Origin: Oxyruncus cristatus
Taxonomy: Eukaryota; Chordata; Aves; Passeriformes; Cotingidae
Reading direction: 5' to 3'
Length of the DNA stretch: 64,000 nt
Assembly: GCA_013399855.1 (NCBI GenBank)
Contig: VXAY01002192.1
Span: forward strand, 868,001-932,000
Below the pieces are notes generated by a model that saw only the letters and a list, made by a program, of their open reading frames with translations, made no database searches and was not told the origin of the DNA. The translations under genes and the position numbers were made by a program. Below are positions 1 through 32,100 of this stretch, piece by piece. The first letter of the stretch is position 1, and the number at the start of each line of letters is the position of its first letter.

Positions 1-2934
1 AAGTGTGATTAGGAAACAGAGTATGTTTTAGTTTTCTGATTGCAGTGGAAGACCACGATAAGCTTCAATGTGAAGGCACTGAAGTAAGCTTTGATGATTG
101 TTAAATTGGAGGGGAAATTGCACAGGCACAGGGAGAAATAATGATGTGATGAAGAGGTAATAAAAACTGAACCAGGAAGAGAGAGGGAATTAGAGGAGAC
201 GATCTGCAAAGTCACCACCCTATCTTTGATAAGAGAGAAGAAGGCTGCGGAAGTTTTTAGCTTTGTGCTCACCTTTCCAGGATAAGGCACAAAGTTTGTG
301 GAATAGTGTGAAGAAAGGGAAGATTTAAGTTTTGCTATGAAAGCTGTCCTTAAATTACTTAATCTGATCTGAGTTGGTCTCTCTGAAATTATATTTTTGA
401 TGTCAGAGGAAACAATTTTATACCTTTGTTGCTGCAGATGCACTGAACAAAGTTTTAGCAATTTCACAAATAGTCCTACATTGCTTTGTTTTGGTAGATT
501 TAAGTAGGAAGCTGAGGCCTATTTTGAGTCAGAATATATTAATTTCTGAGATTGGGAACATACATGCACCCATTAGTTCTCATGCATGGCTTGGACCTTC
601 TGCATAGACAGTATCTTGTTGCTATTGACCTAGCCTGTCATTACTAATTTTAAGTGCTCTGGATCACAGGTTAAGATAGTGACAGGGAAGTACCTGGGCA
701 TCTTGTAATGTAAAGAGCAAGTGCAAGGTGCTTCTGTTTTTTAATTTAGCAGTCATACAAGTCAATTATTTTAGAAAATCTAATATTTGTGTATTAAACT
801 GCATTAGGATAAATCTCAGTAAATTTAATTTATGCAAAACTGTAAGTTATTATCCCCCCCGAAGTCATATAAAATTCTGTATATTAGTTTCAGATGAGCA
901 CAAGGGTGTAAACATGATCAGTGCCTTTTTGTGCAGTTACAGCGTTATCCATGAGTTTGTACATTTGTGGACAGAGTAAATACTGGTGGGTATTGGCAAA
1001 TTCTGAGTTCTGAAGAAGTGGAAGTAGAAATTATGTAGTTACTAGTAATTAAACATTTCTGATGTATGCAGGTGCAGATGTTATTATAAAGAGCTTTCCT
1101 ACTGTGTCACTAATCTTCTAATATCTTATGGTGTGTTCTCTACAACACCTACACAGAACTACAGTAGAACAGACAGCAGTCACTCACCTTTTCCTACCTT
1201 GGGAATGTTGCAGCCTTTCTTAGTGGTGAAGGTAGAGCAGCATAGCACATTTTTGTAGGTGGAAGAGTCAGTGGCAGCTATCGCAAAGGTTTCATAATTA
1301 ATTCAGTTGTAAAGATCTGTTTTGGTTGGTTTTAACTAGCCAGACTTTCAGACAAATGCTGTGGAGGACAACTGTCTTCCTTTGCTGTTGGTGGGAAAGA
1401 GAAGGTAGAGGGAATGCAAGTGGAATGGTGAGCAGTGAGAACAAACAGGTTTGTAACAGTATAGTAATGACAGTTTTTCATAACCAGTATTTTATAACCA
1501 TTCACCTCCAGAACCGTGAGTTTTACCTAAAGATCTGGGTTTTCGTTGCTCCTCTCTTGTTCAGTTACTTTGAGTCACCTTTATATCTTTACATTTTCTT
1601 AGTATGAGAGAATTTGGACCAGTGTCTCTGGCCTCCCTGCAGAGCACCAGGCCAGTAGGCAGGTGATGTTTCCATCTCTTTTTTTTTGGAGCAAGGTGTC
1701 CAGGCAGAAGAGATTACAGAGCTGTTTTAGAAACTGAGGAGGAGCAAATATGACTTGGAAAGCTGGTGATTGTGGTACTTATCTGAAATTGGAGGCCCGA
1801 GTCTTTATGTTCCAGTCGACTTGCATTTCAGAGAGAACTCTGCTAGACCTAGTTCTGAAGATATATGGCAACTGACATGAACAACTTAGAATAGTATGCA
1901 AAATCTTTGTTCTTACATGCACAAAAATAGATGTGTGATTTTTGCCATCTTGGCTTTTTTCTTAATAGCATTAGTATATATTTCAACATGGGAGGAATAT
2001 TGAAATTCCATTGGGTTTTGTTTTATTGCTTTATATAAGAATAGTCAACCTAACAATTGGAGATCGTTATATTTTAATTGACAGCACCCTTTCTGAGATT
2101 ATCCTACCTCATCTTCAGTTTTTAGGAATTCTTATTCCAATTCATCTACTTCACTATAAAGTGTTAAGAGTTTTAAAATTAATTCTCTTGTTCTTGTCCT
2201 AAATAAAGTTTTTTTGGTTTGCTTTTTTTTGTCACTTCTGCTTTCCTTCATTCATATACTGTATCCTGTTTTCTTTCCTCCTGCTTGCTTTTTTCCTTTT
2301 TTCAACTCTTCCTTTTATCCCCCAGTTTCCTCTCCTAACTGTCAACTGAATGAAGTGTTATACTTGGATTACAGTCTTTTTTTCCTGTTAAACTGACTGG
2401 TACAAGGTAGTCCTGCACATACAGCATTCCTTTCCTAATGTGCTTTTGCAGATGGACTTTTAAGTGTGGCTAGGTAATGTATGGAATTGCCAAACTTGCA
2501 TTTAGTTCGGTCCTTTAATTGTACAGACTTCAGTAGCTTTTCCATGTGCCAGGAAGTACAAGAGAAATGCAGAGTATTTTAAGAAAGTTGATTCGATAAT
2601 GATCCAGATATGGTCAGTTGTGTTGTGCCTCTACCTTCTCACTATACTGTTAGAAACTTAAATCTTGACAGTAAATTCAACTTTAGCTAAATTTAGCTGT
2701 TATTCTAGTTGTAAAATATTAAATGGAGCGTTTCTAAGTCCGACTTTGTCACAGTGTTTTACAGTGTTAAACTGTTTCTTTTGTTTTGATGTCCAGTTGC
2801 CTTTCAGAGGCAATGTGGAAGAAAAAATCTGGTTTCCTCCTTGTAGTTTGTGGTTAGAGTATTTCCAGGAGAGAAGAAACGCTACCTGTATGAGACTGTC
2901 TGTACTACTAATCCTTGTCTTCTGTGTTGTGTAG
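1..2934 (+). other. PUM2: PUM2 intron (5' end outside window)
   Basis: AT-rich sequence with no exon I can recognise. It ends with the acceptor of exon A. The open frames inside, including a 152-codon frame on the minus strand at 9-467, show no family resemblance or coding bias and look like chance. Confidence 0.8.
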
Positions 2935-24299
<21,365 letters not shown>

Positions 24300-24702
24300 A
24301 AGACAAAGAGAAATGGAAGAAAAATTAAAATTGTGAATTATCAAAACCTACAACTTAACTCTAAATGTTCTGATTTTTTTAAATCTATTTATTGACTTTG
24401 TTCATCCATTTGTAAAATTTTTATTCTTGTGTATATTTTTGGGGAGTGAATTATTAAAAAAAAAAAAGAAAAAATATCTCCAGCCCTGATCCGGAGACCT
24501 ATCAGATTGGATGGCTGGCAAAGCACAGAATGCCTGTATATGATGTAATTGTATCAAAATAGCTGTCACATATTTTGTAAATTTTTACCTTGTAAAGTCA
24601 CTGAAATAGTTTTTAAAGGGAAAAAGTACAGTATTCTTTTAATACACTGGCTTGCAATCTGGTAGGTCTACCCAGCATCATAGCACAACAGGTTTATAGA
24701 GT

Positions 24703-24710
24703 TGTATATA
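24703..24710 (+). promoter_or_regulatory. Pumilio response element 1 in PUM2 3'UTR
   Basis: An exact TGTATATA match to the UGUANAUA consensus bound by PUM1 and PUM2, about 400 bases after the stop codon. Binding is inferred. Confidence 0.7.
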
Positions 24711-24978
24711 GAATTAATCCTTATTTTTCCCTTTTGTGTGAAGTCTTTTATACCAGATTAAAATTGATCAGCTGCATAAACATTATTTAACATGTTGAAA
24801 AGTTAAGTTGTATTTTGGTGGTTCACAACATCCTATCCAAATAACAAACAGGGCACAGCAAATTAAAGTAGGGAATAACACAACAATGGAAACTTCAAAA
24901 AGACTAGCTTTCAGCACTTGCTGTGGATACAGGTTTTTTTAAATGGTGCCCTAAGGTTTTCTCTAGCAATGTATTAAA

Positions 24979-24984
24979 AATAAA
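24979..24984 (+). terminator. Candidate proximal poly(A) signal AATAAA
   Basis: A canonical hexamer about 680 bases after the PUM2 stop. The downstream GT-rich sequence is modest (TTGTTGTACAAGG). Use is unproven. Confidence 0.4.
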
Positions 24985-24988
24985 GTGC

Positions 24989-24996
24989 TGTATATA
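24989..24996 (+). promoter_or_regulatory. Pumilio response element 2 in PUM2 3'UTR
   Basis: An exact TGTATATA, five bases after an AATAAA hexamer at 24979-24984. If that poly(A) signal is used, this element would lie between the signal and the cleavage site. Confidence 0.65.
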
Positions 24997-25824
24997 CTTA
25001 TATATTTAATTGTTGTACAAGGTAGAGGGATGAAAATGATGGTGGTACTTCCATTCAGTAAAGTACGCTGTTGGAAAAGGAGCGAACCCTGTATTAACTT
25101 TACAGTCAGTTTTACAAGCAGGAAAAGTAGAGATTTGTATTTTTTTATTTTGCATATAGAATTGTAAGGATTTGAAAGTGTTGAGCATTTATTTTGCTTT
25201 CTCACTGTAGATGCGAAAAATAGGTAATGATGAAAAGGGGCCACTGAAAAGTAAACTTGATAGCTCAACATTTAAGCATGATTGATTAAATATTCAGATA
25301 GCTTTTTGCTTCCTATAAATATATGCATTGTATACGTGTAGTTAATAGGTGTAAGTTTACAGTTTGAAAACAAATCTCTCGTTTCGATGTTTATTACAAA
25401 GCCTTGCTAATTTAGTAGTGATGCTTACCTTGGTTGTACAGATGTACATTTGTAAACCTTCATGCTGTAAATGTAATTTGTTTTACCCCTTTTTGGGACA
25501 AAAATTTGCATTTTAGTGTATATTCATATCCCCATTCCCTTCTTTCCCCCTGGCATATAGTGTTGTATAATGTAAATTTATTTCAGCAAATCAAGAGTGA
25601 TTTTTTTAAAATTCTATCTTTATATGGTTTCAAAAATATGAACCGGCTTTCTTTTTATCTATTGTGAGAAACATTATGTTTTGTTTATAACATAGCTGTT
25701 GATTCTGTTCATATGGACACTTTGGGAAATCAATCTGTTCAAATTTTAAATTGGGATAAATAAGCATAGTAAGAAGTGGACTGAAATATTTGGTTATCAC
25801 AGAAACCAATGCTTCTTCCATCTT

Positions 25825-25830
25825 AATAAA
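25825..25830 (+). terminator. Candidate internal poly(A) signal AATAAA
   Basis: A canonical hexamer about 1.5 kb after the stop, followed by TGTGG and a T run (25841-25849) that could act as the downstream element. It is likely an alternative end of PUM2 mRNA. Confidence 0.45.
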
Positions 25831-27046
25831 TGTGGCATGATTTTTTTGTACAGAAGAGTACTGTATTTTTGAATAGCCTTCTCCCAGCATAAAGCAAATA
25901 TGTATGATACTGTCAATTTTTTTCTCTGGACATATGACATTGTAACAGTAACATAAAGATGATGTACATTTACAAGCGGCCTTATGTACATTTCCCAATG
26001 ATCTTTTTAAGGCAGAATTGTGACCATATGTGTATAATTAAAATCCTTTTTAATCCTTTGCCTATGGAAATATTTTGGAAAAAGCTTACTTTGTATATTC
26101 AGTTTCTGAAAGATAAAGAAAGTGCTTTGTATGTTGTTGAAGTAAGTATTTTGTGTAAAATGTTGGATGGCTTAACCTAAAGTTTTGATCAACATGATAG
26201 TTTGGAAACAGTGTCTTGAGCATTGACCAGATAAAAGGCTGTTAGGGTAGGGATGTGATCATGAGGAAAGAAAAGAGCAGTGGTATAAACTTGTAAAAGG
26301 ATTTCTGTCATGTTACTGTTGATACCAGGTTTACATAACTGTTACTAAAGCGTACATCTGAGGCGCTGCTTTCCTGAGGGTAGCGTTAACTCATTAATAG
26401 GCAAATGGGGAAGTTTGTCCTGGCCTGCTTCCAGTGCCTGCATGAAGTGGTGTAGTAGGCCTCGTTATTTTGAGTAAGCACAATTCTAATTGCCAAGTAG
26501 TTTTTGCATGGCAGTTCACAAAATCCCTCTCCGGAGGTACAAGCCCTGTCACTGGAGCCAGAGCTTTCCCGTAGTCACCCAAAGGATGACTCCTGAGCCA
26601 CTCCCTTGGACACATCAATTCCCCTCAGTGACTATCTGTACCCTGTGTACCGGTGCCATGTGTTCTAACCCACAGAGCCGACATTCCTTCAGCATGTAAG
26701 ACAGTACGTCAGGCTTTCGGGGGTGTCCAGGCAGAAACTGATAATGTCCCAGTACTTTGTCCCTGTAGCACTCATGCCATAGTTGAATTTAAACAGTCCT
26801 GTAACTGTCATCCTTGGTGCTTTCAGTATCTTGAACATAATCTTCGACTTGCTCTCCTAAAATCATTTGTGCAGAAATTCTGTCCAGGAACATGAAAATC
26901 ACTGGGTTTCCTTTCAACTATTTTAGGCTTTGGATAGAACCACTAGACTTTTTGCTCAAGTATTGCTTTTTGATATAGATTGTTTATGGACTAGTTTGAT
27001 TAGGTTTGACTCCAGGTGGCTCGTATTGAATAATGTAATGTTCACA

Positions 27047-27054
27047 TGTATATA
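27047..27054 (+). promoter_or_regulatory. Pumilio response element 3 near the distal 3'UTR end
   Basis: An exact TGTATATA about 60 bases before the proposed distal end of the PUM2 3'UTR. Only the longest isoform would carry it. Confidence 0.6.
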
Positions 27055-27319
27055 CTGTAAAAAGCAAAATGAAAATGTGTGAATAACACTGTGTGAAATA
27101 CATTTGGTCTTGTGTTTTTTCCTGTAGGAAACCAGCCATATTCTCAGTTATGTGACTTGTCTATGTCTGTGGAGCTCAGTTTTGGGAAGGTGCTTGCTTC
27201 TAGTGATCTGATGGGAATTGGACAATTATTGAAGAACCCCGGATTAGATCATTACATCTCCAGAGGGCAGTTCTGAGCACCTAAACCAGTCTTTACTGAT
27301 GTCTAGTTAAGGCTACAGT

Positions 27320-27530
27320 GTGACAACAGTTTCTTTGTACACCCCTGGATCCAGGATAAGTTCTGGAGCATTTGAGACAGTTAGCTTTCACATGAGAGAG
27401 ATTGTTAGCGCCTTATGGCATCCCTGGATCCACACTCGTTCCTATTACCACCCAGGATTTTTTCAAGTGAGAGAGTTTGTTAGCTCTCTCTGCTATACTT
27501 GGATCCACACTCACTTCAAAGGACCGTTTT
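27320..27530 (+). repeat. Degenerate 75-79 bp tandem repeat, about 2.5 copies
   Basis: The core TGGATCC recurs at 27346, 27425 and 27500, and each core is preceded by a related TTGTTAGC or TTGTAC segment. The second and third units share TGGATCCACACTC; the first two share an AGAGAG..TTGTTAGC stretch. It looks like a short, decayed minisatellite just beyond the PUM2 3' end. Confidence 0.7.
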
Positions 27531-29059
27531 TAGCTTAAGGTGTAGAATAAAGTGGTCTGACTTCAAGAGAAGAGAGCCTGCTCTCTGGGGTTAAACAACT
27601 CACCTGTGGACAGAACAGCCATAAGGGTTTTATCTCCATCCCAGACTTTTCCATCAGAGCATGGGAAAGATTGAGGTTTTGGGGTCATGATGCCTAGATG
27701 TTTTTAGAGTGCTGATGCAAATCCAGAAACCACTCTTCATGCTGCCCTAAGGAGCAGGCATTTGGAGAGATGCTCATGACTCACCACTGTGCAGTAGCAT
27801 TGCAGTTGGTCTGTCAATCAGTTTTGTTCCATGAGAGTGTTTGATGCACAACATACCAGTAACTAGGAAAGTGGGTAAACAGGTGACAACAACTCCTACT
27901 GTGTTATTCGGGGAATTAAAGCTGAGAGAATGATTGCAAAAGCATTTTAAGATCTAGTGACTGGTCATTAAGACTGCTGGTTGGATGTAAGTCATATGCC
28001 TGGGGAAGAAACCCAGGGCGAGCTCTCCAGAACAGCACTTTGCTTCTGCAGTCTGGGCAGCTGCTGCACTCTGGTGTGGAATTTTGTACAGAGTGGTGGC
28101 TGGTCACAGTCTGTCCTGAGAGCAGCAGATCCCTTTGTAAGTGCTGACACAGTTCTCTGTTGCTGCTTGAGGAAGGAACAGGGAAAACCAAGTGCTGTGT
28201 CTCATCTGAGCTGTCCCGGCCCACAGCAGGGTAGTAGCGCCTGTCATTACAGTGGTTCACATTGGACCAAGCTGCTGGTACACTTGCAGTGACCCCGAGG
28301 TCTCATTAGTCTGTGGGCAACACAGATGTTGTGATGAGCTACAGGCAATGCTTTACTCTGCACGAAGCATTTCAGAAACAGGTGCTATCTGTGCTTCATT
28401 TCAGGTTGCTTCATTCAAGCACCTCTTGGCTTGGAAATGCGGAAGTTTGGTTCCTGTTGAGGATATATCCCTCTTGGGGCTCTGCTGGGTTCCTAGTCTT
28501 GAGCTGGAGAGGTTTGGGAGAACTTGGCAAGTGTAGACCCTGCCACCCAGTAAGAGACAATTTGAGAGCCGCTGCAGAGTGAGCCTGGGGTGTTGGCACT
28601 CCTGTGCGGCAGAGCAGCCCAGGCCTCCCTCGCTCGTCATCAGAAGGGGTTAGAAACCAGCACCATTGTCATGGAAAGAACAGTCGCACACTGAAGCGTG
28701 TGAAGGATGTCCATCCAGTGTTGACAGCACTCCAGAGCCAGTACAGGATATGGGCACCCCCTGCTGGTGCAGGAAAGGAGGTAACTGCTTCAGCCGAGAG
28801 AATGAAGCAGATCCCAGCATCACATATTACATGTCAGAACACGGAGGCTTTCGGGAAGCAACCGAAAGTGTCAAGGCAGGCAGCAGTAGAGAAAACTGAG
28901 CTTATGGGTTTAACTGAACTGCCAGTGTTTCTCAGGGAGGTGGTGCAGGAGCGTTTCCTCCATCGGCCCATTGGACAGAGCCTGCTCCCTTTGCACGCTG
29001 CCTCTGTGGTCAGGGAACTTGCCCAGCAGAAGAGATGCTTGAATTAGTTTCCTTTACCA

Positions 29060-29125
29060 GCCTCAGGGTTTTGAACCCACCTCCCTCACTTCACAGGCAT
29101 TTTCCTAACCACAAGGAGCTGGGCG
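29060..29125 (-). repeat. Probable tRNA-derived SINE relic
   Basis: Read on the minus strand, the sequence has an A-box-like AGCTCCTTGTGGTTAG and, about 30 bases on, a B-box-like GGTTCAAAACC, with tRNA-like spacing between them. It does not fold convincingly as a functional tRNA, so it is read as an old tRNA-derived SINE, of the kind scattered in amniote genomes. The subfamily cannot be named by eye. Confidence 0.4.
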
Positions 29126-32100
29126 GGTACACTTGCTGCTCCTGAATTTGGGCTGGGCTTTTAGCTCAGCTTGAACCATTCATTGCATCACAAAGAGCAC
29201 AAGATGCAGCATGACTTCTAAAGCACGCAGGTGGGAGTGGGTGGGTTCTGCACTTGAGATCCTTGTCTCCACCTCGATTCTCCCAGAGTCTCTTAATGCA
29301 AAATATATCTTGGGAGCAGCATTCCCCCATCATTAACAGACTGGAAACTTTCCAGAGGCTTTATAAAAAGCAGCTGAAATATAGGAAAACCTATTGTAAA
29401 GACCCTCTTCCTTTCACTCGAATGAAACGTTCACCCTCTCACCAGCATTAGTACTCTGGGCACAGGAGGACTTCTGCCTCTTCCTCTGCTGCTTGCACAG
29501 TGCCTACCCAACCCCGAATTTCCTAGATCTGCAAACAAGAGCCGGGGGCACATTGCAGGTGACACAGCTGCCTTACTAGACCACTGGACAGGGAGAAACC
29601 CCTTACACAGCTGAGCTGCGCAGCCCTAACGAGCTTCATTTGAGCTTTCAGACCTGCCTGGAGGGTTCAGATTTCCTGGCAGCCGCGCAGCACCGCAGCC
29701 GTTCCTCGGCTCGGCTGCTGGATCTTTTCCCAGCCGAGCCTCAGGGAGGCAGGGAGGGAGCCAGCCCTTCCCCGTCCCAGCAGTGCTCAGGTGGTGGAGG
29801 CTGTTGGGGAAGGCAGCCCGCTTGTCTGCTATCACGGGGCAGGTTCACACGCTTCAGTTTCACAAACACTCGCCTCGGTTACTGGCTACAGATTTGTATC
29901 GACAGCGCGGAGCTCTGAGGTGCTCGACAGCCGCAGAGGAATGCTGGGACTGGCGAGGAATTGGCCAAGCCTGCTGAGGTCCCTCTCCATACAGGTCACA
30001 TTGGCTGTGCCCTCTCAGGCTGCCAGGCCACACTGATCCTGTCAAAGGGCTTTTCACAGCGTTGGGGAAGCAGAACCGTTTCAGGTATCACTTAAAGTAG
30101 GTCCCAAAATGAAGTAAGGTCCCCAAAGACGTCCAGCTGCTTACTGAGGGCTAATGGAAACTGCAAGAAGGGGGATGTTACAGCAAGGGCGCTCACAGGG
30201 AGGTGGTAGCAGAAAGCGCTAGCCAGCCTGGGCAGCAAGGAAGATGGTGAGAGCACATTCACAGCTCCATTCTCTTCTCCCACGAGTGCAAATATAGGCA
30301 CCCTATTCCTTATCTTGGAATCTTGGATCATAAGTTAGAGGTTCCCTGGTGGGAATGAAGATCTCTCTTTCCTCTCCTGTATAATCCTTGTCTCCCTTTC
30401 TCTAAGAGAGCTGAAATACAGCATCAAAAGTATTTGCAATTGTCCCCCTGCAGGATCAGTCCAGGAGGAGAGGTTTTCAGAGGCCATCTGCTTGTACAAG
30501 TTCGGATCTTGGGCAAGGATTCAGCCCAGTTGCTTGGGCTCAGATCTGGTGGGTCTGCCTCAGTGTTGTTTGCTGCTCCACAGCTGTGTGTGTGAACTGG
30601 ATCCAGAGGCTGGTACAACAATCAGGGCAATCACTCATTAAGCAAGAATTACAGAGACCTGAAGCTGGGCTGAGGAGCTGAGGATGGACAAACTCAGTGC
30701 AAGCCACAGAACCAATAACAAACCCCTGCATGGAGGGACAGGATAAATAGAGCAGAGTTCACCCCTGTCAGAGCTCCAGGCTATACACTGATCTCTTTCA
30801 ACTGAGCCATTTGGCTCTTAAAAAGCCTTTTTGTATGAGAATTGGCTATCTTGAGTACTCCAAAATTCACATGATAGCTCCTATTTCCTTGAAATGTCAT
30901 GTGCCTCATGAGAACCAAGGGTTTGATTGTTTGGGAGTCACACGAGCTCACATCCTGCTGGGAAAGGGTCTCTCATCCAGCCCTACCCCATGTGTCACCC
31001 CCTCCACATGTAGGGAACCAAAAGCCCAAAGGTCTGATCAGGGTGTTAAAGGTCACCCACTCCACACTTCAGTGAAGTGCTGCACGGCTCCCGCTGGCCA
31101 CTGGGAGAAGGGATATTCCCACAGGGGCCACACAGCCACACCTCATCAGCAAGGCTGTGGGGGGACACCATCCCAGTTTAAAATCACTTCTGTTTAGGTG
31201 TAGACACTTCCATGCAGATACATACACTGGGATCAGATCCTGTGGCCTACTTAGGGATCTGGTGCCATTCAAGAGTCCTTTGAGCATCCAGGACCCCTGG
31301 ACAGAGCAGGAGAACATTCCCTAGGAGCTTGCCTCAGCCTAGCCTCTACGTTCTGTTCCAGAAGAACATCTTAGATAGCACTGGACACCTTCAGAGATAC
31401 AGTGGCTCTCTCCACCTAGCAGGGATCAGAAGCAATAAGTAACATTTGATAAATTAATGATTACAAAGAGGAGGGAGGAAAGAGAAGACAACTAGGCCCA
31501 AAGGGTTTGTGAGGGGTGAGAGAACAGCTTTATATTGCAGAATAGGTGGGATGACAGATGAAGAAACAAAGCATCCATATCCCCATGCACATGCTCAAAG
31601 CTACTGTAGCCACGGTATAATAAACCATAAGGACCCTTTGGTTTACCAATACTGGGAGAAGGGGAGGGGGAAGGCAGAAGGAGCACCTTGAGAACAAAAT
31701 GGTGTCTTTAAAAGGTATATAAGGTAATAATAATAGTAATAAAACACTTTATGCACAGCATAACCTTCATTCCAGGCCTCCCTGTGAAGTCTAGTTAGCT
31801 TCATCTAAATCACATAAAAAGAAATCAAACTACAAAAAAGAAACAAAAATGCAGAAAATATTAAGCAATTAAAACATCTGTGTTCACCCTCAAAGGTCAG
31901 TGCTGCTCAAACTGTGGCAGGCAGCAGGCACACGCTGAGCTTTAAACCTATGGTAAAACCCCAGCTCTCTCCTTGCCACAGACGTGTAGGTCAGCACTGC
32001 AGGAACCCATCCCACAACCCAACCAGGGTTACAGCCCTTGCTCCCCTCCTGCCTTCCAGTTCCTCATCCAGGTACATCCCCCCCTGTGCCCCCTGCCCTC

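Larger units (their letters stand above)
24300..27110 (+). other. PUM2: PUM2 3'UTR (3' end approximate)
   Basis: About 2.8 kb of AU-rich sequence follows the stop codon; a long 3'UTR of this order is usual for PUM2. It holds three exact TGTATATA elements (24703, 24989, 27047) and many near matches of the TGTANATT form. Canonical AATAAA hexamers at 24979 and 25825 could give shorter isoforms. The distal end is inferred from the AATACA variant near 27098 followed by a GT/T-rich stretch at 27107-27125; composition changes after this point. Confidence 0.55.

Noticed and set aside
9..467. 152-codon minus-strand open frame in a PUM2 intron
   Set aside because: No recognisable motif, atypical composition for a protein, no partner exon; a chance frame in AT-rich DNA.
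24440..24475. A-rich run after the PUM2 stop as a retrocopy tail
   Set aside because: It lies within continuous 3'UTR of a fully intron-containing gene; a normal A-rich UTR segment.
28604..29047. 147-codon plus-strand open frame in intergenic DNA
   Set aside because: No family resemblance and no splice or promoter context; treated as chance.
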